This document shows positions 24,924 to 34,435 of a stretch of DNA of 64,000 bases, piece by piece. The notes beneath the pieces are model-generated. The model did no database searches, was not told where the DNA came from, and saw nothing but the letters and a program-made list of their open reading frames with translations. A program made the position numbers and the translations under genes. The DNA comes from Microbacterium hydrocarbonoxydans (GTDB lineage: Bacteria > Actinomycetota > Actinomycetes > Actinomycetales > Microbacteriaceae): NCBI RefSeq assembly GCF_000956475.1, contig NZ_JYJB01000008.1, forward strand, positions 1 through 64,000, in the 5' to 3' direction. Numbering within the stretch: position 1 is the first letter of the stretch; each line of letters opens with the position of its first letter.

Positions 24924-26450
24924 TCACCTCCAGAGCAGGCTGTGGCGGAGGCGGTCGGCCTCTTGCTTCGCATCCGGGATCACCTGCGCGAGTCCGGTGC
25001 CGGCGAGCCAGGCGCCGACCACGGCGAGCCCCGGCACCGCCTGCACTGCGGCGCGAGCAGCCGCTCGCCGCTCGCCGGATCCGATGATCGACGCGGGCTG
25101 GGACTGCACGAAGCGTGCGCGGTGGGCGGCGACGAGCTGGGAGTCGCGAAGCGTCTCACCGAGCAGAGCGGATGCTTCGCTCAGCGCGAGGCGTGCGGCG
25201 GCGTCGTCGTCGAGGTCTGCCGTCGCCGCCGACTCCCCCTGCGCGCCGAAGGAGACGCGCACGACTTCTCGGCCCCGTGCCGCGTCGCGCACCCACGACC
25301 ACTTGGCCGTCGAGTGGGTGAGCGCCTTGGCGGTGTGCGAACCGGGGACGGTGAGGGCTCCCGTGCCGCGCGGCGCGGCCTCGAGGCCCGGCGCGTCGAG
25401 CATCAGCGTGACGACCTCGATCTCAGGGGCCTGCGATGCCGGGGTCGCCGCGAGGGCGGGGGCGCAGCCACCGAGGAGGTCTCTGGCCGCAGCCTCCGGG
25501 GTGGCCACGATGACGGCGTCTGCGCTCAGCGCGAACTCCTCGAGCCCGGCCGTCTGCGCCTGCGCAGCATCCGCTCCGTCTCCGTCGGCGTCGCCGGCCG
25601 GGTGCCCCCCTGCCGCCCTCTGCGCCGTCACCGTCCATTCGTCGCCCTCTCGGGCGACCCCCGTCACGGCGGTCTCGAGCAGCACTTCTGCGCCGAGTCG
25701 GGCGAGATCGGCGACCACCGCGTCGACGAGGAGGCTCAGGCCTCCGTCGATGCCCTCCACCGCTGACCCAGGCGCCTTCGCTGCACGCGCCGCTCCTTCC
25801 TGGCGCAGCGCCTGCACCGCTCCGGAGAGGGAGCCGGCGGTCGTGAGAGCGGCGTTGAGCCCCGGAGCCGCGATGTCGACGTCCACGTCTTCAGGCGCCG
25901 CGGAGTACACGCCCGTCGTGACGGGAGCGACGAGGCGGTCACGCACCTTGCGGCCCATCCGCGAGGTGACGAGCCGGCCCAGGCTGTGGCTGTGTCCGAT
26001 CGTGAGCGGCGGACGGATCCGGTCGAGGTAGGCGCGCCACACGCCCGACCAGCCGATGATGCGCCGCACGTCCTCCTGGAACGGGTTCGCGGGGATGCCG
26101 AGGATGCCGCCGACCGGCAGCGGAGCGGCGTCGATGCGGGGGATGCCGGCGAGCCATGCTCCCCCGGGGGCAGGGGACACGATGCGGTCCCCGAGGCCGA
26201 GTTCCTCCACGAGGGCGCGGACGTGTCCGCCACGCGTCGCGAAGCTCTCCGCACCGGCGTCGACGGTCACGCCGTCCAGGGTCGCGCGGCGAATCGCTCC
26301 GCCTGCGGCATCCGCTGCCTCCAGGAGAACCACCTGCATGCCGACCTTCGCGCATTCGCGCGCCGCGATGAGACCGCCGATGCCGCCGCCGATCACGATG
26401 ACGCGGGTCTCGGCGGCACGGGCTGCGAGGGCTGGGGGCTCTTCGGTCAT
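24924..26450 (-). CDS. hemY: Coproporphyrinogen III oxidase (protoporphyrinogen-oxidase family flavoenzyme)
   Basis: A 508-residue FAD enzyme with the dinucleotide motif VIGGGIGGLIAAREC near the N-terminus, then LEAADAAGGAIRR and VDAGAESFATRGG. The C-terminal VVGAWLAGTGLAQVIPDAKQEA closes the FAD site. With HemQ nearby it most likely oxidises coproporphyrinogen III (CgoX activity). An insertion near 280-300 is rich in Asp/Gly/Ala. Start ATG 26450 is preferred over the in-frame GTG 26456. Confidence 0.92.
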   Translation of the reverse strand: MTEEPPALAARAAETRVIVIGGGIGGLIAARECAKVGMQVVLLEAADAAGGAIRRATLDGVTVDAGAESFATRGGHVRALVEELGLGDRIVSPAPGGAWLAGIPRIDAAPLPVGGILGIPANPFQEDVRRIIGWSGVWRAYLDRIRPPLTIGHSHSLGRLVTSRMGRKVRDRLVAPVTTGVYSAAPEDVDVDIAAPGLNAALTTAGSLSGAVQALRQEGAARAAKAPGSAVEGIDGGLSLLVDAVVADLARLGAEVLLETAVTGVAREGDEWTVTAQRAAGGHPAGDADGDGADAAQAQTAGLEEFALSADAVIVATPEAAARDLLGGCAPALAATPASQAPEIEVVTLMLDAPGLEAAPRGTGALTVPGSHTAKALTHSTAKWSWVRDAARGREVVRVSFGAQGESAATADLDDDAAARLALSEASALLGETLRDSQLVAAHRARFVQSQPASIIGSGERRAAARAAVQAVPGLAVVGAWLAGTGLAQVIPDAKQEADRLRHSLLWR

Positions 26451-26595
26451 GCCCACGATTCTCTCAGGCCTCGGCAGTGCTGCCGTCTCGGCATCCGCTC
26501 ACACCGCCCGTTCGTCGATGAGCGCCTCTGCGCCAGCCCGTTCCCGTCGCGGGCCTGGCCGGCTCATGACGAGGCGACCTGAGCGGAAGGTCGAG

Positions 26596-27618
26596 TCAGC
26601 GGGAGTGCACGAGCTCGACGATGCGGGTGAGCTGATCGGGATCGGTCTCGGGCGGCACGCCGTGTCCGAGGTTGAGGATGTGCCCGCGGGCCGCCCGCCC
26701 GCGGTCGAGCACGTCGAGCACGTGCGCCTCGAGTACAGGCCAGGGCGCCCCGAGCAGGGCGGGATCGATGTTGCCCTGGACCGTGACATCCGGCCCGAGG
26801 ATCGCAGCGGCCTCGTCGAGGGGCTGACGCCAGTCGACGCCCACACCGTCGGCGACCCCGTCCAGACGCATGTCGGCGAGGAACGGCCCGGTGCCGACGC
26901 CGAAGTGGATGGTCGGGATGCCGATGCCCTGCAGCGCCGCGTGCGAGTGCGGGGCCACGAAGGCTCGGTAGTCGGCCGGGCTGAGGGAGCCCGCCCAGGA
27001 GTCGAAGAGCTGCACGACGGATGCTCCGGCATCCCGCTGGATCTCGAGGAAGCGCCGCGAGACCTGCGCCAGCCAGCCCGCCAGCCGATTCCAGGAGTCG
27101 GGGTCGGCGTGCATCATGGCGCGCGCCCGCAGGTGCTCTTTCGACGGGCCACCCTCGACGAGGTACGCGGCCAGCGTGAAGGGCGCTCCGGCGAAGCCGA
27201 TCAGCGGGGTGTCGCCCAGCTCGTCGGTCACGATCCTCACGGCGGCGGCGATAGCCGTCCCGTCGAGATCGGCCGGATCGATGGCGGTCAGGCGGGCGAC
27301 GTCATCTGCCGTGCGCACCGGATTCGCGAACACCGGACCGCGCCCTGGCTCGATCACCACGTCGACACCCGCGAGGCGCAGCGGAATAACGATGTCGCTG
27401 AAGAAGACGGCTGCGTCGACGCCGTGCCGACGCACCGGCTGCAGCGTGATCTCGGCAGCGAGATCGGGAGTGAGGCACGCGTCCAGCATCCGTGTTCCGA
27501 CGCGCAGCTCGCGGTACTCGGGCAGCGAACGACCCGCCTGCCGCATGAACCACACCGGCGTCTGAGCGGGGCGGTCGCCCACGAGGGCGCGGACGAGCGG
27601 AGCGTCGGAGAGGGCCAT
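26596..27618 (-). CDS. hemE: Uroporphyrinogen decarboxylase
   Basis: A 340-residue TIM-barrel enzyme making coproporphyrinogen III. It has [16 protein letters not shown] near the N-terminus, [29 protein letters not shown] and the C-terminal [11 protein letters not shown]. First gene of the minus-strand heme cluster and divergent from hemA across 58 bp. AAGGAT ends 6 nt before the ATG. Confidence 0.96.
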   Translation of the reverse strand: MALSDAPLVRALVGDRPAQTPVWFMRQAGRSLPEYRELRVGTRMLDACLTPDLAAEITLQPVRRHGVDAAVFFSDIVIPLRLAGVDVVIEPGRGPVFANPVRTADDVARLTAIDPADLDGTAIAAAVRIVTDELGDTPLIGFAGAPFTLAAYLVEGGPSKEHLRARAMMHADPDSWNRLAGWLAQVSRRFLEIQRDAGASVVQLFDSWAGSLSPADYRAFVAPHSHAALQGIGIPTIHFGVGTGPFLADMRLDGVADGVGVDWRQPLDEAAAILGPDVTVQGNIDPALLGAPWPVLEAHVLDVLDRGRAARGHILNLGHGVPPETDPDQLTRIVELVHSR

Positions 27619-27664
27619 GCGTCCATCCTTTCATCCGTGAAACACCCCTGTTACCGATCGCCGG

Positions 27665-27670
27665 TACAAT
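27665..27670 (+). promoter_or_regulatory. -10 element of hemA, leaderless arrangement
   Basis: TACAAT ends exactly 6 nt before the hemA GTG at 27677. No clear -35 is visible. The transcript should begin at or next to the start codon. Confidence 0.55.
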
Positions 27671-27676
27671 CGAAGG

Positions 27677-28990
27677 GTGCTGCTGTGTGTCACGGCGAGT
27701 CACAAGACCGCCTCCTTCGACTTGCTCGAACGCCTGAGCCGCACCCCCGATGACGTCGCATCCACCCTTGTGGAGCTGGCGCCGTGCGTGCAGGGTGCGG
27801 TCGTTCTCGCGACGTGCAACCGGTTCGAGGCGTACGTGGAACTCGACGAACCCGTCACGGCGGCCGGTGCGATCGGCGTCGAAGCGGTGCTCGAGGCGGT
27901 CGAATCGACCACCGGCGTCACCGCTCGCGAACTCGACGGCGCGTACGCTGTGCACGCCGGCCGCCGCGTCGCCGAGCACCTGTTCTCCGTCGCATCCGGT
28001 CTCGAGTCGGTCGTCTCGGGCGAAGGCGAGATCGCCGGTCAGGTGCGCCGCGCACTCAAGACCGCCCGCAAGGACGGCACCACCTCGCCCGAGCTCGAGC
28101 GCCTGTTCCAGCGCGCCAGCCAGGCGCAGCGCAAGGTCAAGAACGTCACAGCCCTCGGCCGCGCCGGCCGCTCGCTCGTGCGTCTCGCCCTCGAGCTCGC
28201 CGACAGCCGCATCGCCGACTGGTCGGCAGAACGCGTGCTGCTCGTCGGCACGGGCGCTTACGCGGCAGTGACGCTCGCGACTCTGCGTGAGCGCGGGGCC
28301 GAGAACATCTCGGTGTACTCGCCATCGGGAAGGGCCGAGATCTTCGCCGCGAAGCACGGCATCCGTCCCGTCGCCGAAGCCGACTACGCCCGCACTGCCG
28401 CCCGCTCGAGCCTGCTGATCACCTGCACCACTGCGACCGAGCCTGTGCTCGGCCTCGAGCAGCTGCAGCGGCCGGTCGGCATCGCCGCGGCCGGCTGCCC
28501 GGTCGGCGCGTCGACAGGCTCAGCACCCCATAGCCAGCTGGTCGTGGATCTGGGCATGCCCCGCAACGTCGACCCGGCGATCGCAAGCCTCGAGGGCGTC
28601 GCGCTGCTCGACCTCGAGACGATCCGCCTGCACGCGCCTCTCGAAGAGCTGCAGGCGACGGATGCTGCGCGCAGCGTCGTCCGCGAAGCCGCCGACACGT
28701 TCCACGTGGTGGGCGCACGGCAGAGCGTCACCCCTTCCGTCGTCGCGCTGCGCTCGCACATCTTCTCGCTGCTCGACACCGAGATCGCCAGGGCTCGAGC
28801 CCGCGGCGACGAAGACGGCAAGGTCGAGCAGGCGCTGCGGCATCTCGCCGGAGTGCTGCTGCACACGCCGACCACTCGCGCGCACGAGCTCGCCGCCTCG
28901 GGTCGCGCCGATGACTTCGCGGCCGCCCTCGCCACGCTCTACGGCATCGAGCCCGAGCAGCCCGGCGCCGCGGCATCCGCCACCGCCTGA
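27677..28990 (+). CDS. hemA: Glutamyl-tRNA reductase
   Basis: A 437-residue enzyme that reduces glutamyl-tRNA to glutamate-1-semialdehyde, the committed step of C5 heme synthesis. The catalytic cysteine is C47 in LATCNRFEAY; GEGEIAGQVRRAL and the NADPH domain (LLVGTGAYAAVTLATL) follow. Between IAAAGCPV and VVDLGMPRN is an extra stretch whose DNA carries a TCGACAGGCTCAG repeat core, probably an in-frame insertion. Divergent from hemE. Confidence 0.95.
   Translation: MLLCVTASHKTASFDLLERLSRTPDDVASTLVELAPCVQGAVVLATCNRFEAYVELDEPVTAAGAIGVEAVLEAVESTTGVTARELDGAYAVHAGRRVAEHLFSVASGLESVVSGEGEIAGQVRRALKTARKDGTTSPELERLFQRASQAQRKVKNVTALGRAGRSLVRLALELADSRIADWSAERVLLVGTGAYAAVTLATLRERGAENISVYSPSGRAEIFAAKHGIRPVAEADYARTAARSSLLITCTTATEPVLGLEQLQRPVGIAAAGCPVGASTGSAPHSQLVVDLGMPRNVDPAIASLEGVALLDLETIRLHAPLEELQATDAARSVVREAADTFHVVGARQSVTPSVVALRSHIFSLLDTEIARARARGDEDGKVEQALRHLAGVLLHTPTTRAHELAASGRADDFAAALATLYGIEPEQPGAAASATA
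28509..28529. repeat. REP-like repeat, copy 2, inside hemA
   Basis: TCGACAGGCTCAGCACC (28511-28527) matches the core of the elements near 23687 and 38308, in the same orientation. Here it encodes part of GASTGSAPH within glutamyl-tRNA reductase, and the reading frame is kept. Confidence 0.65.
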
Positions 28991-29114
28991 ACCGGCTCGG
29001 GCTGTGTGCACTCTCCTCGGAGATGTGCGCTTCCCTCGGACGCATGCCCTGGATTCATCCGAGGCAGGCGAACATCACCGAGGCGGGCGCACGCAACGGT
29101 GCGAGACTGGACAC

Positions 29115-29690
29115 ATGGCCCTTCACATCACCGGAGACACCGCCGCAGACACACTGCTGACCGAGAACCCGCTGGCACTGCTGGTCGGGATGCTGCTCGA
29201 CCAGCAGGTTCCCATGGAGACCGCCTTCGCCGGTCCGCTCAAGATCGAGCAGCGCACGGGAGCGACGGACGCCGCCGCGATCGCGCGCATGGATCCCGAC
29301 GAGTTCCTCGAGGCTTTCAAGCAGACTCCTGCCGTGCACCGGTTCCCCGGCTCGATGGCCGCTCGCGTGCAGACGCTGTGCCAGGACCTCGTCGACCAGT
29401 GGGGCGGCGACGCCGCGAACCTGTGGACAGAGGGCGATCCGTCCGGACCCGAGGTGCTCAAGCGGCTGAAGACACTGCCGGGGTTCGGCGAGCAGAAGGC
29501 GAAGATCTTCCTCGCTCTGCTCGGCAAGCAGTACGGATTCACAGGAGAGGGCTGGCGCGAAGCATCCGCTCCCTACGGCGAAGAGGGCTCGTACCGCAGC
29601 GTCGCCGACATCGTCTCGCCCGAGTCGCTCACCAAGGTGCGCGAGCACAAGAAGGCGATGAAGGCTGCCGCGAAGGCGCCGAAGGCCTGA
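29115..29690 (+). CDS. HhH-GPD-type DNA repair protein
   Basis: A 191-residue protein matching the small HhH-GPD base-excision proteins of actinobacteria: LALLVGMLLDQQVPMETAF near the N-terminus and the helix-hairpin-helix LKTLPGFGEQKAKIFLALLGKQYG near 116-139. The substrate lesion is unknown. GAGACT ends 6 nt before the ATG. Lys/Ala-rich C-terminus. Confidence 0.8.
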   Translation: MALHITGDTAADTLLTENPLALLVGMLLDQQVPMETAFAGPLKIEQRTGATDAAAIARMDPDEFLEAFKQTPAVHRFPGSMAARVQTLCQDLVDQWGGDAANLWTEGDPSGPEVLKRLKTLPGFGEQKAKIFLALLGKQYGFTGEGWREASAPYGEEGSYRSVADIVSPESLTKVREHKKAMKAAAKAPKA

Positions 29691-29751
29691 GGAGCCACCG
29701 CTCCAGACGGTGATTCGCTTGCCCGTACACCACTGAGGCTTGGCGCCGACG

Positions 29752-30366
29752 TCACGGGCCGAGCGCGTCGGCATCCTCTGTGCGGCCGGCCCGGATGCCC
29801 AGGACGACCGCAAGTATGCCGAGAAGCATCACGCCGGTTCCGGGGACCTCGAAGAGGATTCTCCGTGGCACCGCCGCGGCATCGGCGAACGTGACCATGA
29901 TCAGCGCCGCCATCGCGATACCCGATCCGACGAGCACCCAGGCCGGGGCCCAGCTCCACGGCCGCGGCAGCGCATCGACGAAGCCGATGAGGAGCACGGC
30001 GGCGACGGTGATCAGGAACAGCACGGCGTAGTACGGGAGCATCAGGGCGCCCCACGCGTCTTCCTCGGCGTTCGGGTTCCCCGGGATCTCCGGCGTGAGG
30101 GAGCTGAGAAGGTTCAGCATCGGTGTGCTCGCGAGGGCGAGCTGCAGCAGGACGACGGTCGTGGCGATCGGACGCCGACCCGTGATGCTCCCGGCCCTCC
30201 CGAGACCGATCACGAGGATGAGCACTCCGAGTGCCCACAGCACCTCTCGTGCCCCGCTGAATGACGAGAGCTCGAATCTCGCGACGAAGCCCACCACCGC
30301 TGACAGCACCAGCAGGATGCCGCCCACCACCCAGGTGCGTCGGCGCTGCCGCCTCTCATCGGTCAT
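29752..30366 (-). CDS. Multi-pass membrane protein, unknown
   Basis: A 204-residue protein with six predicted membrane helices (about 11-30, 40-57, 66-85, 105-126, 135-155, 170-190) and short charged ends. I recognise no family. TACGGT ends 6 nt before the ATG, suggesting a leaderless single-gene transcript. Confidence 0.7.
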   Translation of the reverse strand: MTDERRQRRRTWVVGGILLVLSAVVGFVARFELSSFSGAREVLWALGVLILVIGLGRAGSITGRRPIATTVVLLQLALASTPMLNLLSSLTPEIPGNPNAEEDAWGALMLPYYAVLFLITVAAVLLIGFVDALPRPWSWAPAWVLVGSGIAMAALIMVTFADAAAVPRRILFEVPGTGVMLLGILAVVLGIRAGRTEDADALGP

Positions 30367-30378
30367 GACCTCACCGTA

Positions 30379-30416
30379 TCGGGCCTGCCGGACGGAGCGT
30401 CCGTACGGCAGGCCCG
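30379..30416 (-). terminator. Terminator after the epoxide hydrolase
   Basis: TCGGGCCTGCCG and CGGCAGGCCCGA form a 12-bp stem, with an inner GGACG-GAG-CGTCC hairpin in the loop. It lies 36 bp past the minus-strand stop at 30452. T-richness is low. Confidence 0.65.
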
Positions 30417-30451
30417 AAGTAGGGCTCCAGGGCGAAGACGGATGCCGGGGC

Positions 30452-31585
30452 TCAGCGCAGCCCGGCGAAGAACGCACGGATGTCGCCGACGACGACCTCC
30501 GGACGCTCGATCGCGGCGAAGTGCCCGCCCTCGTCGAAGCGGCTCCAGTGCACGATATTCGAGTTGTCGCGCTCGGCGAAGACGCGGATCGTCTGGAAGT
30601 CGTCCTTGAAGACCGCGACCCCGGTCGGCGCCGCATTGACCTGCGGCTCGGCTTCGACGCGAGCGTTCTCGAGGTAGCTGCGGGACATGCCGGATGCCGC
30701 GTTCGCGAACCAGTTCACGCTGACCTCGAGCAGGATCTTCTCCAGTGGCACGAGCGAGGTGCCATTGCCGAAGGAGTTGAACAGCTCGCTGTAGGCGAGC
30801 AGACCGATCGGCGAGTCGCTGATGCCCACCGACACCGTCTGCGGGCGCGAGGCGTTCATCGTGTTGTAGCCGCCGACCGACTGGAACCACTGCATGTGCT
30901 CGAGCCCGGCGTAGTCCTGCGGCTCCAGCCTCTCGAACTCGGCCGGGTCACCCGAGGGGAACGAGAACAGCTGCAGCACGTGCAGCCCGAGGAAGCCGTC
31001 GGGGTTCAGCAGGCCCAGCTCACGGGCGACCATCGCTCCGTTGTCGGAGCCGTGGATGCCGTAGCTGTCGTACCCGAGACCGCGCATCAGCTGGTCGTAG
31101 GCTGCCGCGACCTTCGCGGTCGTCCAGCCGGCGGAGGCCAGGGGCTGCGAGAAGCCGTAGCCGGGAGCATCCGGGATCACCACGTCGAACGCGTCCTCCG
31201 CGCGGCCGCCATGCGCGACAGGGTCGGTGAGCAGCTCGATCATGTCGAGATAGTCGACCGCGGACCCGGGGTAGGTGTGCGCGAGTAGCAACGGTGTTGC
31301 CCCCTCATGCGCAGAGCGGACGTGGATGAAGTGGATGCTCTGTCCGTCGATCTCGGTCGTGAAGTGCGGGAACGAGTTGATGCGCTCCTGCGCGGCTTCC
31401 CAGTCGAAGTCGCGCCAGGCGGCGAGCGCCTCGCGGAGGTAGGAGTTCGGGGTGCCGGCGTCCCAGTCATCGGTCGGGGACGGCTGCGGAAGGCGGGTGC
31501 GGGCCAGGCGGTCCTGCAGATCGGCGACCTCGGCTGCGGTGACCGAGACGGTGAAGGGGCTGAAGGTGAGGTTCGTGTTTTCCAT
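30452..31585 (-). CDS. Epoxide hydrolase-family alpha/beta hydrolase
   Basis: A 377-residue protein with the epoxide hydrolase N-terminal region (FTVSVTAAEVADLQDRLARTRLPQP), an oxyanion-type HTYPGS (103-108, HGWPGS in most relatives), the nucleophile D181 in GIHGSDNGAM and the catalytic His in EGGHFAAIERP near 355. It hydrolyses epoxides or related esters; substrate unknown. Divergent from a WYL regulator. TACTCT ends 6 nt before the ATG. Confidence 0.85.
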   Translation of the reverse strand: MENTNLTFSPFTVSVTAAEVADLQDRLARTRLPQPSPTDDWDAGTPNSYLREALAAWRDFDWEAAQERINSFPHFTTEIDGQSIHFIHVRSAHEGATPLLLAHTYPGSAVDYLDMIELLTDPVAHGGRAEDAFDVVIPDAPGYGFSQPLASAGWTTAKVAAAYDQLMRGLGYDSYGIHGSDNGAMVARELGLLNPDGFLGLHVLQLFSFPSGDPAEFERLEPQDYAGLEHMQWFQSVGGYNTMNASRPQTVSVGISDSPIGLLAYSELFNSFGNGTSLVPLEKILLEVSVNWFANAASGMSRSYLENARVEAEPQVNAAPTGVAVFKDDFQTIRVFAERDNSNIVHWSRFDEGGHFAAIERPEVVVGDIRAFFAGLR

Positions 31586-31612
31586 GTCTCGAGAGTAGAA
31601 ACGCAATAGGCT

Positions 31613-31629
31613 GTATTCGTTCCTAATAC
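31613..31629. promoter_or_regulatory. Short palindrome between hydrolase and WYL regulator
   Basis: GTATT-CGTTCCT-AATAC is a perfect 5-bp inverted repeat in an AT-rich divergent intergenic region. It is a candidate operator for the WYL regulator, controlling both directions. Confidence 0.4.
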
Positions 31630-31654
31630 TCGAACTTCTTTCGAGAGGGTGCCG

Positions 31655-32665
31655 ATGGCCGATCCGACCGCCCGGCTTCTTGCACTGCTCGGCCTGCTGC
31701 AGACCGGCGTCGAGCGCTCTGGACGCGAGCTCGCCGAGCGGCTCGACGTCTCGGGACGGACGATCCGTCACGACGTCGACAGACTTCGCGAACTCGGCTA
31801 TCCCGTCGACGCGAGTCGCGGCTCGACGGGCGGGTACCGGCTCGGTGCCGGAGGGAAGCTGCCACCGCTGCTGCTCGACGACGCTGAGGCGGTGGCGGTC
31901 ACGGTCGGGCTGAGGGCCGCGGCCGGCATCGCGGGAGTGGCCGAATCAGGAGCGAGGGCCCTCGCGAAGCTCGAGCAGGTACTGCCGTCGCACCTCCGCC
32001 CCACGGTCGACGCACTTCGCTCGAGCGTCGACCGCGCGCCCGAGAACAACGACACCGACGCACCCGACCCCGAAGTCGACGCGGCGACGCTTCAGGCCAT
32101 CGCCGGCGCCATCCGCAACCAGGAGTGGCTGCGCTTCGACTACGAAGGCGACCCGGTGCTGGTGGAGCCGTACCGGCTGCTGACCTGGCATCGACGCTGG
32201 TACCTAGTGGCGCGCGATCCCGAGTCGGGCGAGTGGGGCACGTACCGCGTGGACTGGATGCGTCTGAGGATGCCGACGCGGCGGCGCTTCGACCCGCATC
32301 CGCTTCCCGGCGGCGACTACACGGCATTCGCGATGCGCACGATCGCGGTGAGCGGCTGGATCGTGCACGCCCGGCTGCGCATCGACGGGCCTGCGGAGGC
32401 CGTGCTCGACCGAATTCACGCGGCAGTCGGCGTGGTGGAGCCGGTCGACGAGACACACTGCATCCTCGTCACGGGCGCGGACAGCCTCGACACGGTGGCG
32501 GCATACATCGGGATGCTGATGATGGACTTCACAGTCGAGAGCCCACCCGAGCTGATCCCCCGCCTGCAGCTGCTGTCTGAGCGCTATGCGCGCGCGGTCG
32601 CCGGCAGCCCGGCGGCTCCGGCATCCGCTCCTGCTCCGGCATCCGGTCCTGTCGCGGAGCCGTGA
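31655..32665 (+). CDS. WYL-domain transcriptional regulator (YafY-like)
   Basis: A 336-residue regulator: N-terminal winged helix-turn-helix (ELAERLDVSGRTIRHDVDRLRELGYPVDASRGSTGGYRL), a linker, and a WYL domain (ESGEWGTYRVDWMRLR, EPYRLLTWHRRWYLVARD) followed by the C-terminal WCX extension. The tail is Ala/Pro-rich. WYL domains often sense small molecules or nucleic acids. Its placement suggests control of the divergent epoxide hydrolase. Confidence 0.87.
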   Translation: MADPTARLLALLGLLQTGVERSGRELAERLDVSGRTIRHDVDRLRELGYPVDASRGSTGGYRLGAGGKLPPLLLDDAEAVAVTVGLRAAAGIAGVAESGARALAKLEQVLPSHLRPTVDALRSSVDRAPENNDTDAPDPEVDAATLQAIAGAIRNQEWLRFDYEGDPVLVEPYRLLTWHRRWYLVARDPESGEWGTYRVDWMRLRMPTRRRFDPHPLPGGDYTAFAMRTIAVSGWIVHARLRIDGPAEAVLDRIHAAVGVVEPVDETHCILVTGADSLDTVAAYIGMLMMDFTVESPPELIPRLQLLSERYARAVAGSPAAPASAPAPASGPVAEP

Positions 32666-32669
32666 CGTC

Positions 32670-32764
32670 GAAACCCCCACCTGTTGCCGAGACCCCCACC
32701 TATTCGCGTGAACACGTGGGGGTCTGGGCAATAAGTGGGGGTCTCGGCAATAAGTAGGGGTCTC
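32670..32764. repeat. Palindromic array A of 19-bp units
   Basis: Two tandem units on plus (GAAACCCCCACCTGTTGCC at 32670, GAGACCCCCACCTATTCGC at 32689) face three inverted units on minus (one partial near 32708-32726, full ones at 32727-32745 and 32746-32764). Unit consensus is GAGACCCCCACTTATTGCC. The array folds into a long hairpin. No coding frame or terminal-repeat transposon signature is seen. Confidence 0.85.
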
Positions 32765-32853
32765 GTCGACGCAGCGTGACTCGGGGGTGCGGAGCCGCGG
32801 CGACATGATGCAGCGACGGCGCCTCCGCGGGGCCTGCCCGTGCGTTCTGAAGC

Positions 32854-32929
32854 GAAACCCCCACCTGCTGCCGAGACCCCCACCTGTTTGCGTGAACAAG
32901 TGGGGGTCTGGGCACTAAGTGGGGGTTTC
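32854..32929. repeat. Palindromic array B of 19-bp units
   Basis: A second copy of the array, 90 bp after the first. Two plus units start at 32854 and 32873, followed across a GCGTGAACAAG loop by a partial and a full inverted unit (full one 32911-32929). It differs from array A by point changes and is one inverted unit shorter. Together with array A it fills the space between two convergent genes. Confidence 0.85.
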
Positions 32930-32979
32930 GGCGACGCGACGGCCGCGACGACGCGACGGACGCGATGCTGCGGGCGGGG

Positions 32980-34365
32980 TCAGGCGCCCTTCAGACGCTC
33001 CGCGAGGTACTGCTCGAGCTCGTCGATCGAGACGCGCTCCTGAGCCATGGTGTCGCGGTCGCGCACGGTGACGGCGCGGTCGTCGAGGGAGTCGAAGTCG
33101 ACCGTGACGCAGAACGGCGTGCCGATCTCGTCCTGACGGCGGTAGCGGCGGCCGATGGCTCCCGCGTCGTCGAAGTCGATCGCCCACGAGCCGCGCAGGG
33201 TGTCGGCGACCTCGCGTGCCAGCGGCGAGAGGTTCTCGTTGCGGCTCAGCGGAAGCACGGCGACCTTGACAGGAGCCAGACGCGGGTCGAGACGGAGCAC
33301 GGTGCGAACGTCGGTGCCGCCCTTGGCGTTGGGTACCTCCTCCTCGACATAGGCGTCGACGAGGAATGCCATCATGGCGCGGGTGAGACCGAACGAGGGC
33401 TCGATCACGTAGGGGGTGTAGCGCTCGCCCGAGGCCTGGTCGAAGTACGACAGCGATGAGCCCGAGGCCTCGCTGTGGCTCGACAGGTCGTAGTCGGTGC
33501 GGTTGGCGACGCCCATGAGCTCGCCCCACTCCTTGCCCTGGAAGCCGAAGCGGTACTCGACGTCGATCGTGCCGGCCGAGTAGTGCGCGCGGTCCTCCTC
33601 GGGAACATCGAACTGGCGCATGTTCTCGGGGTCGATGCCCAGGTCGATGAACCAGTTCCAGCAGGCTTCGACCCAGTGCTCGAACCACTCCTGCGCCTCG
33701 GCGGGAGGCGTGAAGTACTCGATCTCCATCTGCTCGAACTCGCGGGTGCGGAAGATGAAGTTTCCGGGAGTGATCTCGTTGCGGAACGCCTTGCCGACCT
33801 GGCCGATGCCGAACGGCGGCTTCTTACGCGAGGCTGTGAGCACGTTCGTGAAGTTCACGAAGATGCCCTGTGCGGTCTCGGGGCGCAGGAAGTACAGGCC
33901 CGACTCATCGTCGACGACGCCGAGGTAGGTCTTCACGAGGCCGGAGAACGCCTTCGGCTCGGTGTACTGGCCCTTGGTGCCGCAGTTCGGGCACGGGATG
34001 TCGGCGAGGCCGTTCTCGGCCGTGCGGCCCTTGCGCGCCTCGAAGTCCTCGATGAGGTTGTCAGCGCGGAAGCGCTTGTGGCACTGCAGGCACTCGACCA
34101 GCGGGTCGGTGAACGTCGCGACGTGGCCGGAGGCCTCCCAGACGCGCTTGGGCAGGATGATGCTGGAGTCGAGGCCGACCATGTCGCCGCGTCCGCGCAC
34201 GAACGTCTGCCACCACTGCCGGCGGATGTTCTCCTTGAGCTCCGTGCCGAGGGGTCCGTAGTCCCAGGCGGAACGCGAACCGCCGTAGATCTCACCCGCT
34301 TGGAAGACGAACCCGCGGTGGCGGGCAAGGGCGATGACCTTGTCTAGACGGGACTGTTCGGCCAC
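32980..34365 (-). CDS. glyS: Glycyl-tRNA synthetase, dimeric type
   Basis: A 461-residue class II synthetase of the alpha-2 type. It shows [20 protein letters not shown] at the start, paired zinc-type cysteines (CLQCHKRFR and CPNCGTKG), motif 2 [14 protein letters not shown] and motif 3 [13 protein letters not shown]. The C-terminal anticodon domain is complete. The start is GTG 34365. A TAGAAT -10 lies about 50 bp upstream; I see no T-box. Confidence 0.95.
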   Translation of the reverse strand: MAEQSRLDKVIALARHRGFVFQAGEIYGGSRSAWDYGPLGTELKENIRRQWWQTFVRGRGDMVGLDSSIILPKRVWEASGHVATFTDPLVECLQCHKRFRADNLIEDFEARKGRTAENGLADIPCPNCGTKGQYTEPKAFSGLVKTYLGVVDDESGLYFLRPETAQGIFVNFTNVLTASRKKPPFGIGQVGKAFRNEITPGNFIFRTREFEQMEIEYFTPPAEAQEWFEHWVEACWNWFIDLGIDPENMRQFDVPEEDRAHYSAGTIDVEYRFGFQGKEWGELMGVANRTDYDLSSHSEASGSSLSYFDQASGERYTPYVIEPSFGLTRAMMAFLVDAYVEEEVPNAKGGTDVRTVLRLDPRLAPVKVAVLPLSRNENLSPLAREVADTLRGSWAIDFDDAGAIGRRYRRQDEIGTPFCVTVDFDSLDDRAVTVRDRDTMAQERVSIDELEQYLAERLKGA

Positions 34366-34435
34366 GGTGGCTCCAATGGTCGGATGCGGGTGAGAAACCC
34401 GTGAACACGGGCCAGATCATTCTATCCGCGCACGC

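Noticed and set aside
32670..32929. CRISPR array
   Set aside because: The units are tandem without spacers and then inverted, which gives a hairpin; there are no cas genes in the window.
34366..34435. T-box riboswitch upstream of glyS
   Set aside because: The spacer is 70 bp and shows no conserved T-box core or stem I; only a TAGAAT -10 candidate is visible.
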